Shown: piece after piece, positions 10,732 to 21,701 of the stretch
Layout of the letters: every line of letters starts with the position of its first letter
Position numbering within the stretch: position 1 is the stretch's first letter
Source: Rutpela maculata
Taxonomy: Eukaryota; Arthropoda; Insecta; Coleoptera; Cerambycidae
Length of the DNA: 64,000 nt
Direction: 5' to 3'
NCBI GenBank assembly: GCA_936432065.2
Contig: OW386292.2
Coordinates: 124,989,639-125,053,638 of the forward strand
Position numbers and translations under genes: made by a program
Notes under the pieces: generated by a model
Database searches by the model: none
What the model saw: only the letters and a program-made list of their open reading frames with translations
Told to the model about the DNA's origin: nothing

Positions 10732-13700
10732 CCCTCCAGATACAAATTCTGTAATATATGAGCCGATACCATAAGCCTCAAGCTCGTCCGTCATATCACC
10801 GATAAATTCACCCGTAGGTACGTCAAATTCACTTGGCCTTGACACATATATGACAGAGTCTGTATCATAATATAAAACTCTTTCGCCCAGCTGTTCTAAG
10901 TAGGAGTATAATTTTAAACGAGCTTGGGTGGTAACATAGGCGGCAATCACTACATTTACAGTGGTTAGAGGGTCAGCTGCTTCTTCTCTAAACTCCCAAT
11001 TTACGATTAGAGTATCCTCATTAATGGGGAGTACAGAGTTTACATATATCGACGGGTTTGAAAGCATGCCAAAGAATTCACCGGGATCATTGACAATCTT
11101 TGTTTTTGGCTGGTTCTCTCGCTGCCCAAACTTACCCCAGAACGAGTTCAGGATAAGTTTAGCCAGTGATCTTAGCCCCGGATTCTCAACAATTTCGGCA
11201 AATTCTAACTTTACATCCTCTCGCTCCAAGAATTCCTCGATATACTTTTCCCTCTGTGCTTCAGTGGCACAGTTCCCAGGCCAACCCGAAGCCTGCTGCT
11301 TTACCTTAATAAACTTATCCATCATGCCGGTGAACAACCCTCCCACCTTCTTAGCCTTATCAAACCGATCAATCTGATAACTCCAGACCTCATAGATGTC
11401 CATTACTTCATACCCCTTTTCAATAGCTTTAATTACCTCGTCCACTACCCATGTACCTGTCAAAGCCCTTTCTTGCTCTGTATGTGTGCACTCTCCGCAG
11501 TTCGATTGTTCTCCACATGACCGGCAGAGGGCGAAAATTAATTTATTATTCATCTTAGTGGGAAGCACAGGGTGGTAGAGATCTGTTGGAGGTAATAGCC
11601 TGCATTTTATTACCCCCTCAATTTTGGTAAGGTCTTTGGGGCATTCCTCCCCTACATAAACTTTGGGATGTCCAATAGGGAACTTCCCATATTTACAAAC
11701 TCACGGGTAAAGCGAACACACATCGACATATTTGATTTTTTCCCCTGGTCCACACTTGTAATATTCAAAGGTGTTGTCCGTACGCCCGCCATAAAAGGCA
11801 TCACGGGGATTAAGCGGTGTGTTGAGAAGAAGTGGGTGTCCTACAGTATAGTCTCCTATTTCCTCCCGAGTTTTCATTTGTCCTCTAAACTGACGCTCCC
11901 ACATCTCAACAACCTCATACCCCACACTTCTCAACCTCTCTGTCTTGGCTACCGTGGCTTCATATCGGAAATTTAATGTTTGCGAGGGGTCATCCTGAAG
12001 AGGTTCATCTCTATCATGTTTAAGGCAATTGGGACAGCCATGGTAGTAACAGCCGTGGAATTCGAAAACTGTGTTTGTTTCCTCGCAAAAACCATCTACT
12101 TTAACGCCCTGCACTACGGCCTCTTGTTGTTTTGCAGCATGCACGATATTAATCTGACGTTCCTTTTCCTCCCACACTAACCACTGGACGGCAATTTTAC
12201 TCTGGTTATTCCTCCACCTATAGCCGCCTTTCGGAATAATGCCAATGGTATTTGGCTTTAGGAAATTGCGGCGATATACTTTGTTACAGGTGGAGGCGAT
12301 GGTGCAGGCCTCTGTGAAGGGGCAAACATCACCGGTCTCCAGTAACAGTTGCCGAAATTTCAGACATGCCGCAGCAAGAATTTGTACGTCTGATATGCAG
12401 TAGTCGATTAGATCGCGCTGCATATCAAATATGACATTTTTATGTTCCTCATGCCACCTCTTCGCGAGCATCTTCCTTCATGTTATCGGCGTCATAGTAT
12501 TCGATAGGTGGTAGAGGACCCACATAGTTGGCGTTGTCAGTAGTATTAAATAGATGAGGGAAGTAACCTTTCTTAAACCCGTCTTCCAGGCCAAATGCTT
12601 TGGGTAGCTTAGAGAGGGCCATGGGGAAATAATTGAGTGAGTCCAAAAATTTCACATTCCCCACTGACATCATTATAATTTTGGTACCTCTCATGATAGT
12701 TTCGGGTGTGAGGTCTGTTTTAGTAAGGATGTAATTAAAACAAAATTGATGGTCAAAGGCCTGGCCGTTATGGGCGATAACCACTACCTGCTTGAATTTG
12801 TTTCTTGCTTCCAGTAGATATGTCATGAACTTTTCAATAACGGACTCATAGTATATAAACAGCCGGTATCCACATTTTTGACAAAAGTAAAGCCCGACTT
12901 CATTTATGCAGTTGTCACATCTTTTTGCCAAAACACATAGATTAGGCTCGTGGCGAAGGGAGCCGTCTTCGAGTAGCTTTTCCTGTCGCGTCTCCAAATC
13001 GTAGAAAACAAAGAGAGTACCCGTTGTTTTTGGTTTTCCCGTGTCCGACTGTATGTAACACAGATGATCTTGGGACGCATAGGTATGACATATTTTACAA
13101 AATACCTCCCCGCAGGTGTGTTGTCTCTCACTCCTAACCGCCTTATAGCATCGGTCGCATCTTCTGACCTGGTCGCAAACAGTGTATTTACCATGAGACC
13201 CGGCCTTCTTGTGGTTATCGTGGCATACTTGTCCTCTAAACGTCCTCTTACAATCGTCGCAATTAATTTTTAGGTCTTGGGAACAGGCTGGTGATTGCTG
13301 GCAGCAAGGGCACGTTCCACCGCATCTGTGTTTGTTTTTGTGGTCATAGGGCGCTTGACATTCCTCGCAAAAGTAATGTCAACAAAAAGCCGCGGTGAGA
13401 GACGTTATAATATTAAAATGCCCCTCGTGATATAGCAAATTCAATGAGGGGCCTTCCGCGGAGCCCTTGAAAATAACGTCCCGACCCTTACTGCCATACA
13501 CATAGACCACAAGTTTATAGTGTTTTAGGTGCTGTTGGAACTTTTGTAGCTCGGGAATGCCACAGCCCCCTTCAGGGATATTGATACCCGCGTCAACGCA
13601 CAATTGTTGAGCTCTTTGAGTCTGTATTTTCCCGATATCGCGGCGCACTTTGGTTTGGTCCTTGTCTTTAGTCACACACGCGATAGCTACCACTATAGCC

Positions 13701-14173
13701 CGGGGTAGGCACATATTGTCTTTATTGTTTATCGCGATTATTCCCCGACGCATGCCGCACTCTTCATGGAAGGTATTATAGTTTTTACCCCTCCCTTTAC
13801 CTGGTGGCATCTTTACAGCCGTCACTCCCAGGCAGAAAGTCTCTGTGTTGAGGCCTGTCGAGTTTGATTGGTAGACACTGGCGATGACACTCCAGACATC
13901 ATCGTAGGTTACCATCTCCACAGGGCGGAAACGAACCCACTCCTCGCCCCGTTTAAAGTCCCTCGAGCAGAAGGAGAAACCGACCTTATCACCAGGCTGA
14001 AGTCCTTCGGTGCCCCTCTGAATCACCTCGTTTACAGCATCTCTCACCCAGCCTACAGGTTCCTCACCCTCAGGCACTGGCTTGATTTTAAACTCGAGGG
14101 TACGCCCTTCAAGATTGAAGCGACGCACCTTCTTCACATAATCTTTAATAATAATAATGACGAATTTTTCCAT

Positions 14174-14748
14174 TTTTGCGGAGCTGCAGACGTCTGACTC
14201 GTACGAAGAATGTCGAAAGACTGATTAGACGAGTGTGTTTGATGTCCTTTTGTTACTTTAGAACCGATTTGTATCGGCGAGATGTAATCTAAAACAAAGA
14301 GATTGATCAATAAACCGCCATCTATCGGCTTAATCATGTTGTGAGCTTTGATTTGATATGCACTTTCAATATGGTTATAAAAATTGAAAATTTAGGCTAT
14401 CGCCCTATGTCTTCGGAATGAACAACCTTATAGAAACAGCCGCAGTAAATACAGTCGTGGGCCTAGCTACTGCAGTAGCGCAGGGCTCTTCGATAAAACA
14501 GATAATTTTCTTTCCTCAGGCGAAACAGAGTCCGGTAGTTATGATTTTGATTTAAACAAGGGGCGATATCGTAATATCGATCAGTACATATGCATATAAT
14601 ACGTTAAACAGTCTTATTACTGTCCTACACGTTGACAGATACAGACTAGTAAAAAGCTGTACCCGTGCAGCCCTGTGAAGAGCTGGGTCAGTGCGACAGA
14701 CCAGTATAGAAAGCTGTATTGACACACACCGTATAGACCTGCGTAAAA
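14174..14748. promoter_or_regulatory. Divergent intergenic region between polymerase B and the DUF8207-like gene
   Basis: The polymerase gene starts leftward at 14173 and the next gene rightward at 14749, so both promoters must lie here. GTATAGAAAGC near 14703 and CCGTATAGACC near 14730 are weak TATA-like strings. A moderately GC-rich segment lies at 14390-14540. I see no further ORF. Confidence 0.4.
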
Positions 14749-15772
14749 ATGAAGTATAAAAAAACTCTAGAGAAATATAAAGCAGTCAAGCCACAGACAT
14801 ACGATTTAGAAAAGGAGAAGTTACTTAAAAAGAAAATTACTGAAGTGTCAAGGGCAATCAGAAGGAAATATTTGGCTTTAAAGCAGGGAAAGGCTGAAGA
14901 AGATGAATCTCTCAATCGTATATTGAAATCACTTGTAGAGCCATTACATGATATTCAAATAAACACATCTAAAAGCGCGACGACGGCGATGACAACGGCG
15001 GCGGTAATACCTGAAATAAAAGAGCCAGAGCCACTCTTCAACCGACCATTACCACCACCACCACCAGTAAACTTTCTACGTGATGTGGAAATCGGTGAAG
15101 TTTTTTCCGAAAGAGATCCTGAAGAAGAAGAAGAATCAGATCTGACATTTGATGAAATTAAAGAACAATATGATAATCTAGTTAAACATAATAAACCTGT
15201 TATAGATGAATATCTGGAGCAATTTCCACCATTATCGAGATACTATATTGAGAGATTTTTCACAGACATTAATAGTTATGATACAAATTCTGGTGCTCGT
15301 TTTGATTTTGCAACAAATAAATTATTTATGGGTAATAAAGAACTGCAAATAGTAGAAAATAATAACCTTGTGATCGATGATAGACCATACCTGGGTACTA
15401 AAGGGTTATATGAATTAATATTTATGAAAAACCCCAAAGGATACAATAAAACTGATTTAAAAAATTTCAAAGAAATTCTAGATTTAACCAGTGCTCACAA
15501 ACGCAATTACAATCCACTGGAACAAATAAAGGGTCATAGGTACTACAAACATAAGAGTATAATAAAACCTCTATATGATTCAAGAAGTAGGAGTAAAAGT
15601 GGATTTGGCATGGCTGTGTGCAATGAAAAACCAATAGAATACGTTTACTGGGATGACGTAAATGAACTTGTTGACAGCCTCAAAGAGTGCTGGAAACACA
15701 GACTCTCACGATAATGAGATTTTGAGTATATTATCAGAAATGAGGGAAATATTTACGATATTGCTTATTAAC
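14749..15772 (+). CDS. DUF8207-like Polinton protein, C-terminus frame-shifted
   Basis: The open frame runs from ATG 14749 to 15714 (321 codons). Regions: a basic coiled-coil-like N-terminus (residues 1-70), a proline run (PLPPPPP, about 100-106), an acidic patch (DPEEEEESDL), then a conserved domain with RYYIERFF and GTKGLYELIFMKNP, ending with EYVYWDDVNELVDSL. The homologue at 43249-44319 shares this layout. After DSLK the frame here gives ECWKHRLSR and stops, while another frame continues AGNTDSHDNEILSILSEMRE, which matches the other copy's AGHTGHNNEILF tail. One frame change near 15685 is therefore likely. I recall the family as DUF8207, common in arthropod Polintons; its role is unknown. 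The fibre-like gene follows. Confidence 0.7.
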
Positions 15773-15798
15773 AGCATTTACAATATGACTGTAGAAAT

Positions 15799-16146
15799 AT
15801 GACTGTAGATAAGTTCGGTAGGTCTAATATAGACCGCGATAGTGCTCCGAGTAGTAGTTCCCATTTACTTTCATCTTATCGACATGGTTTCATCTTCACC
15901 GAGGATGGAGATATAGATGTGGAAAATCTAAAACTTAGTAATGTTCAGTCACCTACTAATGATAATGATGTTTGTAATAAAAGATATGTAGATGATGGCC
16001 TAGAATATTTAAAGAAGGGACTGCATACAAGTATTGAAATGTCTTCAATAGATACTATTAGAGAATTGGAAGGTAAATACAAGAGTTTCAGCGAATCGCT
16101 TAAGAAACTTATATCTCAAGAAGTTGGAAATATAAATTTCCTCTAA
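15799..16146 (+). CDS. Fibre-like virion protein, short or truncated
   Basis: Starts TVDKFGR after the initiator Met, the near-invariant N-terminus also seen at 44370 (PVDKFGR). Residues 50-75 carry NVQSPTNDNDVCNKRYVDD, the repeat-like signature found in trimeric fibre and tail proteins of viruses and phages. A coiled-coil-like stretch follows. The frame ends at 16146 exactly where similarity to the 20640 sequence begins in another frame, so the C-terminus may be lost in a fusion. Follows the DUF8207-like gene in the same order as at 43249-44768. Function by family analogy only. Confidence 0.6.
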   Translation: MTVDKFGRSNIDRDSAPSSSSHLLSSYRHGFIFTEDGDIDVENLKLSNVQSPTNDNDVCNKRYVDDGLEYLKKGLHTSIEMSSIDTIRELEGKYKSFSESLKKLISQEVGNINFL

Positions 16147-16525
16147 CAAATGGTCTATCAGAATTATTGACAAAGAGGGAGCCTCAAAGTTTTAACAACG
16201 AGGATATATTAAACTATAAAAATATACTCGTACTAACTAACGCCCACATGAGGAGGTATGGACAAATAAGTCCTGGAAATATGAGAATATCATATCAAAA
16301 CTGTTTCCACCAAAGAGAAATGTCCAAAGAAGTTCGACAATCTCTGCTTCCACAGAAGATAGCCGCATATTTGAAGGGGGTGAGAATACTGATATTGTTG
16401 ACTTGAAGAGAAATGTTCAAAGAAGCTCGACAATCCCTACTTCCGCAGAAGATAAAATGATCATAGATGCGGTGGAACTTGTTGTACCTGCTGCCAGCAG
16501 TCTCCAGCGTGCCCCCAGACATTAA
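16125..16525 (+). pseudogene. Degraded DUF8207-type fragment
   Basis: Translates in pieces to ELLTKREPQSFNNEDILNY and TNAHMRRYG, nearly the same as the open copy at 20640-20900. About 25 bp are missing after MRRYG and the frame then shifts. The stretch AAGAGAAATGT(C/T)CAAAGAAG repeats at about 16313 and 16405, an internal duplication of about 90 bp. It is a damaged copy of the 20571 gene joined to the fibre gene. Confidence 0.6.
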
Positions 16526-17197
16526 AAGACTTGTAATGAATAAAATCAATCAGTTTTATTTAAAGAGAAAAATCTGTGTAAAACTTCGAATTTAATTACT
16601 TAGAGGATCAAGTAAAGTTAAAGGACCAAGAAGATTTGAGAATGTTGCAGTACTTCATGAAAACTAGTGATACAAAATCTACAGTTTATTATTATTTTTC
16701 CAACATACCGAGTCTCCTTGTAAATATTAAAATATTATACTTTGTAGAGTAAATAAAATTGTTAAACCAAAATTATAAAAATAAAAACATTTCAAATTAA
16801 AAATGTGTTTTCAATAACTCACCCCCTACACCCATGTATAAAAATATATGAATTTAAAATTATTATAATTGAAACCGTTAACCTTATATCTCAAATATTT
16901 AATCTGATGACATTTTATATAATCAAAAGCTCTTTGTGAATAAACTGTAAAAGGTAATTTGAAAAATATATCTACATATTTTACGATATTTTATAAAACA
17001 CTATTTTAAGGGTTCTGTATATATATTTTCTCTGAAGAAATTCAACCCATTAGTTGATTAGATGATATTATGTAAAACTTAAATATTATGAATATTTATA
17101 AATTTTTTTATTTAAAACAGTGGTCGTTATCATAGCATTATATCAATGGACAGAAAAAAAATGGTAGAATATATTACATGATAATGTTTTACCTTTA
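16526..17197. other. AT-rich stretch without recognisable genes
   Basis: Very AT-rich, with many stops in all frames. AATAAA-like signals near 16549 and 16750 may serve the genes on the left. I see nothing else. Confidence 0.5.
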
Positions 17198-17829
17198 TTA
17201 TTTCGGTCGAGTCCGCTTTTCAATGCTGTTGCAAATGCAACAGCTCTCTAATACCCCAACTGTAACCACATTAGCCTCACACGCTGCGCAAAAAATGTTT
17301 ATAATATTTCCCCATTCTCTTGTGGTGTGGAGGCTCACATGCCTGTGTGTAGCATCATCTCCAATAATTCGCCGGTACAGAATGTAACACCTTGTGCAAA
17401 TGTTTACATCGCCCCTCTGCACACTACGAATTACTACAAATGATCCGGTGTTACACACCAGGCCAAAATTCCCCGAAATTTCCTCTACCATGTTAAACGC
17501 AATTTCGATGGAATTTTCACCATTTTCATCTGGAGCATCCGCCTCCACACCCTCGTCCAATTCCTCCTCCACCTCAAGTTCTCCATCTTCCCCTCCATCC
17601 AGTTCTCCATCTTCCCCTCCATCCAGTTCCTCTCCCTCGCCGTCTCCATCATCCTTCTTCACCATCCCCTTCTTCACCATCCCCTTCATTCAATTCACCC
17701 ACCCCCTTCATTTAATTCCTCAACAGCTTCTCCATTATCACCTTCAACTTCACCGTCCACCTCTTCGAAATTATTACTGTCCTCTAAAGATAATTCTCTT
17801 AAAAATACGATGAACGGATGCGCGGCCAT
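17198..17829 (-). pseudogene. Acidic, cysteine-rich protein of unknown function, frame-broken
   Basis: An ATG at 17829 opens a frame beginning AAHPFIVFLREL and passing into an acidic run; it stops near 17697 at GGGTGA. A second frame (17689-17198) continues with the same kind of E/D/G repeats and then a Cys-rich half: CTRCYILY, FCAACEA and SCCICNS, a likely zinc-binding arrangement. The acidic repeat (ELDGGEDG twice) probably slipped and broke the frame. The gene lies inside the first Polinton, facing the polymerase direction. I do not recognise the family. Confidence 0.5.
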
Positions 17830-18499
17830 AATTATTTTTAAAAAACTACACAACACACATAGTTGTTAAACTGGTAGTGCTGTAAAGATTTATAATTAGT
17901 CCGGTAATATAATAATTACCTGTTAGTCTCTGATGATGATCTGTCCCTCACGATCGCTGCTAAAAGCACCTCAGTCTTCTCCTCCCACCACAGCTGCCGC
18001 ATTCCTGAAAAGTACACTGGATACAGATCTATTTACGGTTACAGGTATACAGGTACAGGTATACAGGTACAGCTTTCACTGGTACAGCTTTTACAGCTCT
18101 TACAGCTTTACAGATACAGCTCTCACAGCTTTTACGGGTACAGGTATACAGGTACAGCTCTTACAGGTCTGTATCCCCATGAAACTTCCATCAAACCTCC
18201 ATCAAAACCCATCAAACACTTATATAGGCCTACAGATACAGCTTTTACGACTTTTTACTGGTACAGCTTTTACAGCTCTTACAGCTTTTACAGGTATCGC
18301 TCTCACAGCTTTTACGGGTACAGCATTTACAGGTATGTATCCCCATGAAACCTCTATGAAACCTCCATCAAACCTCCATCAAACCTCCATCAAAACCCAT
18401 CAAACACTTATATAGGCCTATGGGGAGGCAATCGAGTTAATCATACACATAACTTTACGAGAACAACATGTCTTTTCTACTGAATATTGAGCCTAACAG
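17830..18499. repeat. ACAGGTATACAGGTACAG-type degenerate repeats and (ATCAAACCTCC)n
   Basis: From about 18035 to 18420, short degenerate units based on TACAGCTTTTACAG and TACAGGTATACAGGTACAG alternate with CATCAAACCTCCATCAAA runs; a ~130-bp higher-order unit (TATCCCCATGAAACxTC to TATATAGGCCTA) occurs twice. The ORF through it is repeat-driven and I do not call it a gene. The remainder holds nothing recognisable. Confidence 0.65.
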
Positions 18500-20560
18500 T
18501 TATAAGTTAGTCCATCTGAGCAGTTGAGAGAGTTTGTTAAGAACTGTAAGTATACTTATAGAAATAATTTGGAAAAAGCTAAAAGATTTGCGCACGATAA
18601 TTTTATTAACAGCTCAAACAACCCGCAAAAGGCTATGTGGAATTTGATAAATAATAAAAAAAACCAATTGTGACTCTGATCCTTGTATTCATCCCGATAA
18701 GTTCAATGAATATTTTGTGAACATTGCAAACGAGATAATAGAAAATCTACCACAAAGTGAATTAAATTATGATAGCTTTTTAGATAAAACAAAATTTCAA
18801 ATTCCTATTAACACTAAATTTCAATTTAGGGAAGTAAGCTACAACGAAGTTTCTGATATAATGTCAAATTTAAAAAAAAACAAACAGCAAAGATGCCTAT
18901 AATATTAACATGAAAATCTTAACAACAATAAAATATATAATACTAATCCCACTAACTGACTTGATTAATTTATGTATACGTAATAATATCTTCCCTGATG
19001 AACTTAAAATCTCTAAGGTAGTACCCATACATAAAAAGGACTCCAAGGATGAGCCCTCGAATTATCGTCCGATTTCAATAATTCCTTTTCTAGCTAAAAT
19101 CTTTGAGATGGTTCTAAAAAAACAAATAACGGACTATTTTGAGCAAAATAATCTTTTCAGTCAACATCAGTTCGGTTTTAGGAAAAATAAATCCACTACA
19201 TTAGCTATCCTGTCCTTAATTGATTTCATAAACAATGGTTTTGAAAAAGGTTTATACATTTATTCGCAATTCTTGGATCTTACCAAAGCGTTTGACTGTG
19301 TATCCCACGATATTTTACTAGATAAGCTAAAGTTCTACGGTTTTGACAAGAACAGTGAAAACCTAATCGCCTCCTACCTCAGCAACCGTCATCAATTTGT
19401 TACCAACAAAAGTAAAAGCTCGGCCTTATTACCTATAAAATATGGTGTGCCTCAAGGGTCTATAATTGGCCCCATATTATTCCTCATATATATAAATGAT
19501 TTGCCGAGTTCACTAGCTGACAGCCACTTTACTCTATTTGCCGACGACACCACTATTTCAAATCCTTCTTCCAATCTTAATGAATTAATAGATAATGTAA
19601 ATATATCACAGTCAAAAGTTTTGAAATGGTTCCTAGCCAATCAGTTGTGTTTAAATCAGAATAAAACTGAGAAAGTAATATTTAGCCTAAAAAATGTAAA
19701 TGACATAGACAACTCTACTTTTAGTAATACAATTAAATTTTTAGGAGTCTTCCTTGACACAAAATTATCGTGGGAACCTCAAACAACGCATGTATGTAAA
19801 AAAGTATCGAAAAGTGTATATCTATTACGGAGTCTGTCTTACAAAGTCTCACAAAAAACTCTCCTAACTGCTTACCATGGATTAATACATACCACTCTTT
19901 CTTACGCAATTCTGACCTGGGGTCATGCCCCATCTGCCAGTTCCGTTTTCTCATTACAAAGAAAATCAGTTAGAGTGATCGCTGGTCTGAATTATAGAGA
20001 TGATTGCAAAAACGCATTTATTAAACTTAAAATTCTTACATTGCCTTGTATGTACATTCTTCATTGTCTAATGCATATAAAAGAAAATGAAAGCAAATAT
20101 GCAACCCATGGCCAATTACATAGCTACTCCACAAGAAGGTGTAATTCAATTTTGCCAGACTATCTGAGGTTAACTAAATCTAGGAACAGCATCAATTATT
20201 ACGGTATAAAGTTTTTTAATGCATTACCCACCCACATCAAACAGTCAAACTGTAAGAAATTTAAAGAAACGGTGAAACGTTTTTTGCTCGGGCAAGCGTT
20301 CTATTCATTTGAGGAATTTCTGTGTGCAGATTTTAGTCACTTTGACGTGTGTTAGTTCTCACTTATGTACGCTGTTATGTATTTCGTTTGTTTTTTATCT
20401 GTGTTATAATAATTTTATGATTTTTACTTATAACATCTTATGTAATACTTTTTGATATTACTTCTTTTAATTTGTTCTCAAACTGTACCTTGACTTGTGT
20501 AAATACTTATTGTATACTAGCACCAATAAACTATTATTATTATTATTATTATTATTATGG
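18500..20560 (+). mobile_element. 5'-truncated APE-type (jockey-like) LINE
   Basis: Only the second half of ORF2 is present. It starts near 18520 in the linker before the reverse transcriptase, with frame changes near 18660 and 18895. The main frame 18910-20355 has HKKDSKDEPSNYRPISI, QHQFGFRKNKSTT, FLDLTKAFDCVSH, GVPQGSIIGP and LFADDTT, all non-LTR reverse transcriptase motifs. The 3' UTR ends in AATAAA and an (ATT)n tail at 20531-20559. The endonuclease is missing. It separates the two DUF8207-type fragments of the first Polinton. No clear target duplication was found. Confidence 0.9.
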
Positions 20561-20570
20561 TTTAAAACAT

Positions 20571-21020
20571 GTTGGCTCGAATCTCATGATTGGCGAGGTA
20601 CCAGTGGTGATTAAAAAGAATGTTCTACATGTCGAGGAGAATAAATTTCCTTTAACGAATGGTCTAGCAGAATTATTGACAAAGAGGGAGCCTCAAAGTT
20701 TTAACAGCGAGGATATATTAAACTATAAAAATATACTCACACTAACCAAAGCCCACATGCGAAGATATGGGCATAAGTTTCGGATAAACCCAAATAAGTC
20801 CTGGAAATATGAAAATATTATATCAAAACTGTTTCCACCAAAGAGAAATGCTCAAAGAAGTTCGACTACCCCTGCTTCCACAAAAGATAGTCGCATATTT
20901 TAATGCGGTGAGATTTCTGATCCAAATGAAATTGTTGATATGATATGTATAAATAAATCATCGGGACAAGATTATCAATATCTTCTCAATATACTTATTG
21001 ATATGGGGGTAATAGGCTGA
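20571..21020 (+). pseudogene. Second DUF8207-type gene, 5'-truncated with one stop
   Basis: The frame through 20640-20900 reads FPLTNGLAELLTKREPQSF, YKNILTLTKAHMRRYGHKF and WKYENIISKLFPPKR. An in-frame TAA stands at 20900-20902, then the same frame goes on DPNEIVDMI and LLNILIDMGVIG before the final stop. That tail matches the DPNELVD and ELREA tails of the other DUF8207-like genes. The 5' side is cut at the tail of the LINE. The sequence at 16125-16525 is its degraded relative. Confidence 0.6.
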
Positions 21021-21092
21021 TTCCGAATTTTCACTATAAAAGAAGAAAAATCTCTCGTCAGCCGGTTAGTTGTCTTTTGAGTGCCGAAGTGA

Positions 21093-21701
21093 TTAGACAA
21101 AAAAAAAAAAAAGATTAATTGTCGCGACTGTCAAAAATGTTTTTCAAATAAGAAAAATATGAAAAGACACGTCAAAAAGTGTAGTAGTAGTAGTAGTACT
21201 CAGGCCCCGCCAGATATTACCCCACAAGATAAAATACAAGAAATTATGGAGAAAATATTTGTTAGATTGAAGTATTATGCTTGTTGTCTACCTGCGGCGA
21301 TGATGTTTTATGAACAAGTTGAAAGATTTGGTATTCGTTCAGATATTAAAAAGGGCATTGCAGTGTGTGATGCGCCTATACCGATACATTTTTGGAATGA
21401 AGTTAATGACCAAGTTTACGATCCCTCGCTAGCGATGGCCAGAGACGAATTTCCCGATTTGGTAGTTGTTTATCACAAAGGACCATGTATTATTACCAAT
21501 TTAGAAGATAAACTAATGGAGGCGACTTATGAAATGTTTCAGGCGACAAAATCTACAGAGTTCTTCTTTTCAGTAGCACCCGAAGAAATATTGAGAATAA
21601 GACAGAAAATCCACGATAAAGTAACTCCATATTTACATATATACAATAAAAATAGAGAACACCCTGTACATAATATTGGTTTAAATAAACAGCTAAAATA
21701 A
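21093..21701 (+). CDS. C2HC zinc-finger protein with unknown C-terminal domain
   Basis: The ATG at 21159 lies inside a finger: the open frame upstream reads CRDCQKCFSNKKNMKRHVKK, with no ATG between it and the TGA at 21090-21092. An A14 tract (about 21099-21112) precedes the finger and may hide a slippage, so the start is uncertain. After a serine run come about 140 residues with IPIHFWNEVND, VYDPS and FPDLVVVYHKGPCI, which I do not recognise. Last gene before the right inverted repeat of the first Polinton. A nucleic-acid-binding role is an inference from the finger only. Confidence 0.5.
   Translation, partial: LDKKKKKINCRDCQKCFSNKKNMKRHVKKCSSSSSTQAPPDITPQDKIQEIMEKIFVRLKYYACCLPAAMMFYEQVERFGIRSDIKKGIAVCDAPIPIHFWNEVNDQVYDPSLAMARDEFPDLVVVYHKGPCIITNLEDKLMEATYEMFQATKSTEFFFSVAPEEILRIRQKIHDKVTPYLHIYNKNREHPVHNIGLNKQLK

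Larger units (their letters stand above)
2807..14173 (-). pseudogene. Polinton protein-primed DNA polymerase B, split by a retrotransposon
   Basis: The reading starts at the ATG at 14173 and ends at TAG 2807-2809; the LTR element at 3114-10731 interrupts it near the C-terminus. Polymerase B motifs are visible: FVFYDLETRQ (exonuclease I), HNGQAFDHQF (exonuclease II), VCSLYP (motif A), ILNSFWGKFGQ (motif B) and LYYDTDSVIY (motif C). A Cys-rich zinc section follows the N-terminal GHFNIITSLTAAFC block. Lesions: in-frame TGA at 13379-13381, a one-base frame change near 12450-12470, in-frame TGA at 11701-11703, and the insertion. After the insertion the same frame resumes at 3109 and runs about 100 codons to the stop. 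This type replicates linear elements from terminal-protein-primed ends. The gene is clearly dead. Confidence 0.93.

Noticed and set aside
17933..18415. 160-codon ORF of FTGT/TAFTG repeats
   Set aside because: Low-complexity translation of short CAGGTATACAGG-type repeats; no homology or codon bias.
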